NCBI RefSeq assembly: GCF_029589055.1
Contig: NZ_JARQZP010000003.1
Span: 1,116,001 to 1,180,000, forward strand
DNA from: Vibrio hannami
GTDB taxonomy: Bacteria; Pseudomonadota; Gammaproteobacteria; Enterobacterales; Vibrionaceae
Direction: 5' to 3'
Length of the DNA stretch: 64,000 nt
A program made the translations under genes and the position numbers. The stretch's first letter is position 1, and the number at the start of each line of letters is the position of its first letter. Under the pieces are notes generated by a model. The model was not told the DNA's origin. It ran no database searches and saw only the letters and a list, made by a program, of their open reading frames with translations. Below, one piece after another: positions 57,727 to 64,000 of this stretch.

Positions 57727-58053
57727 ATGAATACGACTAGTTTCCTTTTGATTACTCTGGCAATGGTATTTGCAACCTTTATCGTTCGTTTTTCAGTAAT
57801 CGGTATGGCAGGCAAATTTGAAATGTCTGATCGTTTCAAGAAAACCCTGCGCTTTGTTCCTGTAACCGTATTACCAGCGATCATAGCCGTTGAAGTTTTA
57901 GGTGCAGGGCCACAAATGGAGTTTGACCTACACAACCCTAAAGTTCTGGCTGCTATTGTATGTACTTTAGTAAGCCTTAAGTTTGATCTTATCTGGGTGG
58001 TGATTAGTGGTGTAGGTTCACTGATACTATTCCAGAATGTTTTAGGTATATAA
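57727..58053 (+). CDS. azlD: AzlD-family branched-chain amino-acid exporter subunit
   Basis: A 108-residue membrane protein with three to four helices, the usual size of AzlD (YgaH). The family marks are TFIVRFSVIGMAGKFEMSDRFKKTLRFVPVTVLPAII and the C-terminal glycine-rich helix. It follows azlC after two bases and would form the small subunit of the exporter. A strong terminator closes the operon. Confidence 0.88.
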   Translation: MNTTSFLLITLAMVFATFIVRFSVIGMAGKFEMSDRFKKTLRFVPVTVLPAIIAVEVLGAGPQMEFDLHNPKVLAAIVCTLVSLKFDLIWVVISGVGSLILFQNVLGI

Positions 58054-58111
58054 GCCTGTTCAGGAGTGCGCGGTAGTCCGTGAACTCTGCGCTGGCATCA
58101 ATACTAAATCC

Positions 58112-58151
58112 AAAAAAAAAACCGATACCAGTCATCTGGTATCGGTTTTTT
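58112..58151. terminator. strong bidirectional terminator
   Basis: ACCGATACCAG pairs perfectly with CTGGTATCGGT around a TCAT loop, with nine A upstream and five T downstream. It serves azlD and the convergent glgB. Confidence 0.92.
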
Positions 58152-58188
58152 AGTACGAAGCTAACTTAAGTACGAAGCTAAAAGTCGT

Positions 58189-60372
58189 TTAGCCAACAAA
58201 CTTATAGAATACCGTTGAAAGTGGTGGCAACTTCAGCTCAATAGACTGTTCAAGGCCTTCACTTTCGACATCCTGCGTTGAACGTGTTTTGTACACATTA
58301 AACTCACTACCGTTGTACTTCTCATCGTCAGTATTTAGCAGTAGCTTATACTCACCTTTTACAGGGACTCCCAAACGGAATTTCTCGTGTGGTACCGGCG
58401 TAAAGTTAGTGACAACAAGAATACGCTCACCATCTTCACTGATACGATCATGGGCAAGAATGCTTGCTTCTGCTGCATCCGAAAGGCGCCATTCAAATCC
58501 GGCAGGCTCGCAATCCTGATCGAACAGTGCTGGCTCATCACGGTACAGGAAGTTCAAATCACGAACCAGACTCTGCACACCCTGGTGGCGTTTGTATTCA
58601 AGTAGGTTCCATTCAAGCTGCTCATTATGGTTCCACTCGCTTGTCTGACCAAACTCAGTACCCATAAAGTTCAGCTTCTTACCAGGCTGACCATACATGT
58701 AACCAAGGAATGCTCTTAGGTTCGCAGTTTGCTGCCACTCATCACCCGGCATCTTGTCGTGAATAGAACGCTTACCATAAACCACCTCATCATGTGACAG
58801 AGAAAGCACGTAGTTTTCACTGTGCGCATAGATTAGCGGGAAAGTGATAGTGTTGTGATGATAGCTGCGGTGTACAGGATCTTCCTGAATATAAGAAAGA
58901 CTGTCGTGCATCCAGCCCATGTTCCACTTAAAGCCAAAGCCCAGACCACCCATAAAGGTTGGCGCAGAAACACCTGGGAAAGCCGTTGATTCTTCTGCAA
59001 TCGTCATTGCGTTCGGGAAGTGACGGTATACTTCTTCGTTCATCCACTTGAACATGGCGATAGCTTCGTAGTTTTCACGGCCACCGTCGACGTTTGGAAT
59101 CCACTGATCATGACTACGTGAGTAATCCAGATAAAGCATAGATGCCACTGCATCCACGCGGATACCGTCAATGTGGAACTGTTCAAACCAGTAAAGCGCG
59201 TTCGAAACCAGGAATCGACGAACTTCTTCTTTGTGAACGTTGTAGATAAACGAATTCCAGTCCTGATGCCAGCCACGACGAGGATCCGGATCATGGAACA
59301 GTGGCGTACCGTCGAAGTTTGCCAGACCGTGGCTATCTGCCGGGAAGTGTGCCGGAACCCAGTCCAGTACAACACCAATACCCACTTCGTGACACGCGTC
59401 GACGAAGAATTTGAAATCATCTGGTGAACCAAAACGACTGGTCGGTGCAAACAGGCCTACTGGCTGATAACCCCAAGAACCGTAGAATGGATATTCAGAT
59501 ACTGGCATTAGCTCAACGTGAGTGTAGCCCATATCCTTAAGGTATGGCACCAACTCTTCCGCCATCTGACGGTAGCTCATAAAGCTGCCATCTTCATTTC
59601 GCTTCCAGGAACCCGCGTGAAGCTCATAGAAAGAAAGGGCTTCTTTGGTCTTTGTTGTCACCGGGCGGTTACGCCACGCATCATCATTCCAATTGTAACG
59701 ATCGTGATCATAGGTAACAGAAGCAAATGATGGATATTGTTCTGCATGGAAGCCCCATGGGTCGGCTTTATGCGGAAGCCCTTCACCATGTGGTCCTTTC
59801 AGCTCATATTTATATGAGGTGCCTTCTGGCATATCTGGCATAAAAATACCCCAGATACCGTAATCAAGACGCTGCATTGGCGTGCGTCGGCCATCCCAGT
59901 GGTTAAACTCACCAATTAAGCTTACTGCTGAAGCGTGCGGTGCGTACACAAGGAAACGGATACCTGAAACTTGCTCTCCATCGCGCTCCAGAGTAACAAA
60001 CTGTGCCCCCATATGGTGGAACATGTTCACTGGCGTATGCAGGTCTTCATAAGATGCATACAATCCGTGGTACTGGTATGGGTCATCTACTATCTGTTCT
60101 GTACCAGCCCAGTCAACGGCTAGTTTGTAATGAGTAAACCTCAGGTCCCGGTCATCACGAAGAACAAATACACCATCAAATTCTCGTTCAAGCTCTACAC
60201 GAGGCTCACCACCTACAACTAATTCAACCTTGTCAGCCCCCGGCATCCACACTCTCAGAGCAACCTTATCTTCATCATTATAAGGGCCTAAGAAGGAAAA
60301 TGGTTCCGGAAAAGCAGCCTGCGCTAACTGGTTAAAAGCCTTCGTCTCTTTAGAGATTTTAGAATTATTCAA
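58189..60372 (-). CDS. glgB: 1,4-alpha-glucan branching enzyme
   Basis: A 727-residue glycogen branching enzyme, the normal length. The N-terminal carbohydrate-binding modules precede the GH13 catalytic domain, whose motifs are [13 protein letters not shown] (nucleophile Asp), AEESTAFP (acid Glu) and [10 protein letters not shown] (third Asp). It cuts and re-joins alpha-1,4 glucan to make alpha-1,6 branches. It lies downstream of malQ on the same strand but behind a terminator, so it may be partly separate in expression. In V. cholerae, malP, malQ and glgB are remembered in this order. Confidence 0.95.
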   Translation of the reverse strand: MNNSKISKETKAFNQLAQAAFPEPFSFLGPYNDEDKVALRVWMPGADKVELVVGGEPRVELEREFDGVFVLRDDRDLRFTHYKLAVDWAGTEQIVDDPYQYHGLYASYEDLHTPVNMFHHMGAQFVTLERDGEQVSGIRFLVYAPHASAVSLIGEFNHWDGRRTPMQRLDYGIWGIFMPDMPEGTSYKYELKGPHGEGLPHKADPWGFHAEQYPSFASVTYDHDRYNWNDDAWRNRPVTTKTKEALSFYELHAGSWKRNEDGSFMSYRQMAEELVPYLKDMGYTHVELMPVSEYPFYGSWGYQPVGLFAPTSRFGSPDDFKFFVDACHEVGIGVVLDWVPAHFPADSHGLANFDGTPLFHDPDPRRGWHQDWNSFIYNVHKEEVRRFLVSNALYWFEQFHIDGIRVDAVASMLYLDYSRSHDQWIPNVDGGRENYEAIAMFKWMNEEVYRHFPNAMTIAEESTAFPGVSAPTFMGGLGFGFKWNMGWMHDSLSYIQEDPVHRSYHHNTITFPLIYAHSENYVLSLSHDEVVYGKRSIHDKMPGDEWQQTANLRAFLGYMYGQPGKKLNFMGTEFGQTSEWNHNEQLEWNLLEYKRHQGVQSLVRDLNFLYRDEPALFDQDCEPAGFEWRLSDAAEASILAHDRISEDGERILVVTNFTPVPHEKFRLGVPVKGEYKLLLNTDDEKYNGSEFNVYKTRSTQDVESEGLEQSIELKLPPLSTVFYKFVG

Positions 60373-60463
60373 CTGCCGTCTCCCTTAACTATCTTACTTA
60401 AAAATATAAATTGGCATTTATTGGGGGTCTTATACTTTGAGTATATCTATTTATGCCTTACGC

Positions 60464-60485
60464 AAAAAAGCCCGCTAGCGCGGGC
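60464..60485 (-). terminator. terminator between malQ and glgB
   Basis: On the minus strand GCCCGC-GCTA-GCGGGC is followed by six T, about 100 bases after the malQ stop. Confidence 0.88.
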
Positions 60486-60582
60486 GTTTAGCGTACGGTT
60501 AATATACCGAACTATACACATACATTGAGTGACGCAAACGATAATTTACGCCACTAATGGATATTTCATTGCGATAAAACAA

Positions 60583-62760
60583 CTATTTGCTCGCTTGTGC
60601 ACGCACATCTGTAAGTCGCTTAGCAATTCGGTTCACCTCTTCTCTAGAGAAGATTTCATCCAGTGTTAGCGAAAGCTTACGTCTCCAGTTTGGATATTCA
60701 TCCACTGTGCCCGGAATATTTACTGGTTTATCCATTTCCAGCCAGTCTTCCAACTGTACACTCAATAGAGCTGATGAACCAGCACCAACGTGAAGTTGTA
60801 ATGCTTCGCTCAGGTAAGAGTCCATTGGAACTAATGCCGCATCACGTCCAACACCTTCTGGAAGGAATCCGTGCCATGCAACGCTGTCAAGGATGCCTTG
60901 CTTGCACTCCAGACGATCGTCAAACAACGTCGCAAGCTGCTCTTCGTCCGGATACAAACCTAGCTCTTTACCCATTTTCAGGTCATCACAGTGCCAGAAA
61001 CCACGTAAGGTTGGCATATCGTGAGTACAAAGTGCAGACATAGACTGCGCTTTGTAGTGCGTTGGTGAGTAGAAGCCACCATCTTCTGCCACTTCGAAGA
61101 AGAATACCTTATAAGAGTGAACACCTGCATCTGCAAGAATGTCTACAATCTCATCGGGAACTGTACCCAGATCTTCACCGATAACGCTGCACTGGTGACG
61201 ATGAGATTCAAGGGCAAGAATTGCCAGCATATCTTCTACCGGGTAGTAGATATAAGCACCTTCAGTCGCACCTTTACCTTCAGGAATCCACCATAGGCGT
61301 AATAGTCCAAGTACGTGGTCGATACGAAGGGCACCACAGTGCTTCATATTTGCACGTAATAGCTTAATGTACGCATCATAACCCGTCGCTTGAAGTACCT
61401 GTGGATTTAGCGGAGGCAGACCCCAGTTCTGACCTAGTGGGCCAAGAATATCCGGTGGCGCACCAATGCTGGCATCCATTACCAGGTTGCCTTCATCAGC
61501 CCAGGTTTCAGAACCAGAGTTTGCAACACCAACCGCAAGGTCACGGTATAGGCCTACCGACATACCCTTTTCTTCTGCCAGAGCTTGAGCTTCTTTGATC
61601 TGACCGTCTGCCAGCCATTGAAGATACAGGTACAGCTGAACAGTGGCCTGCTCTTCTTTAATAAATTTCTGTACCGCTGGGCTATCGAAACGACGGTATT
61701 TTTCAGGGAATACAGGCCAACCCCACACAGATGAATCTTCTGCGTGTAGCTTAGAATGGATTGCATCAAACGTCGCCTGGTGTAACAAGCTTTCGCCACC
61801 TTCCTCTACAAAGTCTAGGAAGCCACGTGCACGCTCAGTTTCTTTCTCCAGGTGTCTGGTTTTAAATTCGCTGAAAAGAAGTGGCAGCACGCTCATTTTC
61901 AGAGCGGAAACTTCGGTATAGTTCACCCAGTGCTCTTCACGTACTTTTTTCAGGCGTTGCTGGAACTCTGCACTGCCAACCTTTTGTTGTGCTTCTACAC
62001 TTAGCGCAAACTCTGGTACAGAGCTAACGTCAATGTACAGAATGTTCAACCAACGACGTGAAGACGGGCTGTATGGACTTGCACCTTCAGGGTTTGCCGG
62101 GAACAGCGAATGAATAGGGTTAAGCCCAACAAAGTCACCACCACGTGATGCAATTTCACCAACTAGCTGCTTAAGATCGCCAAAATCACCGATGCCCCAG
62201 TTATGCGGGGTTTTTAGTGTGTATAGCTGAACGCTTGGGCCCCAAAGCTTCTTTTCCTGCTCAAGGCTGTCTTGTTTGTAACAAGACTTTGGCGTCACAA
62301 TAATGGTCATCTCATAAGGTGCTTTGCGGCGCTTACGAATTACAAAAAGCTTGTGGTAACCCCACGGCAGGTTAGGCAGTTGAAATACCAGAGCGCCACC
62401 CTCTGCTCGATCATCGCGAACGATTTGCGACTGAAGATAACCTTCCAGTATCTCACCCTGTTCTGTTTCCAGGCGCCAGCTAAACTCGCTCTCGCGCGCA
62501 CTTACACCCAGGTTTAACTCAACTTCTAAAGGTTGATCACTATCTTTAACTACCAAAACCGAGCCGAGAACATCTTTTTTATGTTTTTTCTCTGCTGATT
62601 GAAGCAGCTTCTCATCACTTGATGTGTCGTAACCCAGAGAGCCTAGCAGGCTTAGTATTGTCTCGTCGGAAACGAATGCATCGTCTCCCCATGCACTGAC
62701 ATAGCTATCAGATATTCTAGCCATTTCAGCGACTTGTTTTAAAACTGATTGTTCTTTCAT
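60583..62760 (-). CDS. malQ: 4-alpha-glucanotransferase (amylomaltase)
   Basis: A 725-residue amylomaltase, near the usual length for gammaproteobacteria. GH77 catalytic motifs are ALRIDHVLGLLRLWWIPEG (nucleophile Asp), VIGEDLGTVPDEI (acid Glu) and CTHDMPTLRGFW (third Asp). It transfers glucan chains between maltodextrins. The longer frame to 62829 is set aside because GGAGAG lies before the ATG at 62760. It lies between malP and glgB on the same strand, with a hairpin upstream in the malP-malQ gap. Confidence 0.95.
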   Translation of the reverse strand: MKEQSVLKQVAEMARISDSYVSAWGDDAFVSDETILSLLGSLGYDTSSDEKLLQSAEKKHKKDVLGSVLVVKDSDQPLEVELNLGVSARESEFSWRLETEQGEILEGYLQSQIVRDDRAEGGALVFQLPNLPWGYHKLFVIRKRRKAPYEMTIIVTPKSCYKQDSLEQEKKLWGPSVQLYTLKTPHNWGIGDFGDLKQLVGEIASRGGDFVGLNPIHSLFPANPEGASPYSPSSRRWLNILYIDVSSVPEFALSVEAQQKVGSAEFQQRLKKVREEHWVNYTEVSALKMSVLPLLFSEFKTRHLEKETERARGFLDFVEEGGESLLHQATFDAIHSKLHAEDSSVWGWPVFPEKYRRFDSPAVQKFIKEEQATVQLYLYLQWLADGQIKEAQALAEEKGMSVGLYRDLAVGVANSGSETWADEGNLVMDASIGAPPDILGPLGQNWGLPPLNPQVLQATGYDAYIKLLRANMKHCGALRIDHVLGLLRLWWIPEGKGATEGAYIYYPVEDMLAILALESHRHQCSVIGEDLGTVPDEIVDILADAGVHSYKVFFFEVAEDGGFYSPTHYKAQSMSALCTHDMPTLRGFWHCDDLKMGKELGLYPDEEQLATLFDDRLECKQGILDSVAWHGFLPEGVGRDAALVPMDSYLSEALQLHVGAGSSALLSVQLEDWLEMDKPVNIPGTVDEYPNWRRKLSLTLDEIFSREEVNRIAKRLTDVRAQASK

Positions 62761-62863
62761 CGCTCTCTCCGAAGGCTGAAGCAGGCCTTCAATATATAAT
62801 AAGTAGGGTATACCAAATCCAGTAAGCATCTCGGGTTCAAAAATGATTATTGGATTGGGTATT

Positions 62864-62885
62864 AAGCCGGGGCGAACCCCGGCTT
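62864..62885 (-). terminator. hairpin between malP and malQ
   Basis: A perfect 9-bp stem, AAGCCGGGG-TTCG-CCCCGGCTT on the minus strand, lies just after the malP stop. There is no T tract, so it may be an RNA-stabilising or attenuating hairpin rather than a full terminator. Confidence 0.6.
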
Positions 62886-62893
62886 GAGCTGGA

Positions 62894-64000
62894 TTAACGA
62901 CTAACCGCTTCCAGTTTCCAGATGTTGTTCACGTAGTCGCGAATCGAACGGTCTGAAGTGAACTTGCCAACTAGTGCAGTGTTAAGAATTGCTTTCTTAG
63001 CCCAGCCAGCCTGATCCTGGTATTGCTTGCCCATCTCTTCGTGTGCTTTCACGTAAGACGCAAAGTCAGCAAGACATAGGTATGGGTCACCGCCATCTAG
63101 CAGGCTATCGAATGTAGCGCGCAGTAGACCTGGTTGACCAGGAGTGAACTCCTCACCCGTTAGAAGGTCCATAGACGCTTTCAATAGGCTATCAGAATTA
63201 TAGTAGTCGTAAGGGTTATATCCTGCTGCTTTCGCCGCTTTCACACCTTCAACATCAAGACCGAAGATGTAGATATTCTCATCGCCTACTTCTTCACGGA
63301 TCTCAACGTTCGCACCATCCATCGTACCGATAGTTAGAGCTCCGTTTAGAGCCATCTTCATGTTACCTGTACCAGATGCTTCTTTACCCGCTAGCGAGAT
63401 TTGCTGAGAAACGTCAGCTGCTGGGATCAGCATTTCAGCCATGCTTACACGGTAGTCAGGGATGAATACCACTTTCAGTTTGTTGCCAATGCGTGGGTCG
63501 TTGTTGATCTTGTCAGCGATCTTGTTAATAGCGAAGATGATCTCTTTCGCTAGGTGGTAACCTGGCGCCGCTTTAGAACCAAAGAAACATACGCGTGGAG
63601 TACATTCAAAGCCAGGTTCGTTAAGGATACGGTGGTATAGAGACAAGATGTGTAGCAGATCTAAGTGCTGACGCTTGTACTCGTGCAGACGCTTGATCAT
63701 CACATCAAAGATAGCGTTAGTATCTAGCTCGATACCCATGTTCTCTTTAACCCAGTCAGCAAGACGTTGTTTGTTTTGCTTCTTAACAGCCATGAACTCT
63801 TTCTGGAACTTCGCATCTGTAGCGTACTTAGCGATACCTGAAAGTTGCTCTAGTTTTAGTGGCCACTCAGAACCGATCTTATCAGTGATTAGGTTAGATA
63901 GACCTGGGTTACAGAACTTCAACCAACGACGAGGTGTAATACCGTTCGTTACGTTATGCAGACGAGTTGGGTACATTTCGTGGAACTCTGGGAACAGGTC
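62894..64000 (-). CDS. malP: maltodextrin/glycogen phosphorylase, C-terminal part
   Basis: The 3' part of a phosphorylase gene that runs off the right edge; about 368 residues are seen of a usual 800 or so. It contains NGITPRRWL, the region [15 protein letters not shown] and the pyridoxal-phosphate site [20 protein letters not shown], whose Lys binds the cofactor. The first visible codons, DLFPEFHE, continue upstream of the first ATG in the window, so that ATG is internal. The enzyme releases glucose-1-phosphate from maltodextrin or glycogen. Upstream of malQ on the same strand. Confidence 0.94.
   Translation of the reverse strand, partial: DLFPEFHEMYPTRLHNVTNGITPRRWLKFCNPGLSNLITDKIGSEWPLKLEQLSGIAKYATDAKFQKEFMAVKKQNKQRLADWVKENMGIELDTNAIFDVMIKRLHEYKRQHLDLLHILSLYHRILNEPGFECTPRVCFFGSKAAPGYHLAKEIIFAINKIADKINNDPRIGNKLKVVFIPDYRVSMAEMLIPAADVSQQISLAGKEASGTGNMKMALNGALTIGTMDGANVEIREEVGDENIYIFGLDVEGVKAAKAAGYNPYDYYNSDSLLKASMDLLTGEEFTPGQPGLLRATFDSLLDGGDPYLCLADFASYVKAHEEMGKQYQDQAGWAKKAILNTALVGKFTSDRSIRDYVNNIWKLEAVSR

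Noticed and set aside
1..64000. Mobile elements, integron repeats, CRISPR, tRNA or rRNA
   Set aside because: No transposase, integrase, long repeats, spaced palindromes or RNA-gene signatures were visible by eye.

Overview
The window reads as a piece of a Vibrio-type gammaproteobacterial genome, most likely the second chromosome. The strongest clues are the malP-malQ-glgB order at the right-hand end (as remembered for V. cholerae chromosome II), a DUF2860 outer-membrane protein, a REC-DUF3369-HD-GYP regulator beside a histidine kinase, and many chemoreceptor and cyclic-di-GMP genes. I see no rRNA, tRNA, CRISPR array, insertion sequence, phage or integron repeat. Almost every gene looks like ordinary resident DNA of moderate GC.

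Layout. 1-2.7 kb: a LysR regulator, a glyoxalase-fold protein, then soxR divergent from a monooxygenase/glyoxalase-fold pair with a SoxR box in the spacer of the shared promoter. 2.7-8.5 kb: a broken DUF2157 membrane protein, a chemoreceptor with an amino-acid-binding dCache motif, and the glycyl-radical pair yjjI (frameshifted) and yjjW. 8.5-17.4 kb: a FecR / OmpA-lipoprotein / CHASE2-HD-GYP operon, a DMT transporter (frameshifted) with a LysR gene, a PAS-GGDEF-EAL protein and an HD-GYP protein. 17.6-22.6 kb: a TetR regulator, two small unknown genes, a large chemoreceptor with a duplicated sensor and a membrane protein. 22.7-32 kb: an acetaldehyde-type aldehyde dehydrogenase behind a sigma-54 promoter, divergent from its likely AcoR-type activator; a DMT transporter, a DUF2860 protein, a LysR regulator and a lactate permease. 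32.6-33 kb: two very small convergent genes. 33-41.7 kb: Tat-exported PhoX phosphatase with a Pho box, divergent from a hybrid kinase, a REC-HD-GYP protein, a porin, a PstS-like protein and a NifW-like protein. 41.7-52 kb: a frameshifted FAD oxidoreductase, an L,D-transpeptidase, a two-domain SnoaL-like lipoprotein with an AraC regulator, two paralogous histidine kinases around a frameshifted periplasmic binding protein, and a REC-DUF3369-HD-GYP regulator. 52-58 kb: a hydrolase, an AEC transporter, a YheO-type regulator, a cysteine desulfidase/RidA operon and azlCD. 58-64 kb: glgB, malQ and the 3' part of malP.

How it works together. Five cyclic-di-GMP enzymes (one GGDEF-EAL, four HD-GYP) and three sensor kinases show a region rich in environmental sensing. 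Phosphate (PhoX, PstS-like protein, porin) and redox cycling (SoxR) are the best-supported stimuli. The glycogen block covers branching, disproportionation and phosphorolysis.

Caveat. At least six genes are cut by frameshifts. Four of these are repaired by adding one base to a run of identical bases, which points to homopolymer under-calling in the sequence more than to real gene decay.
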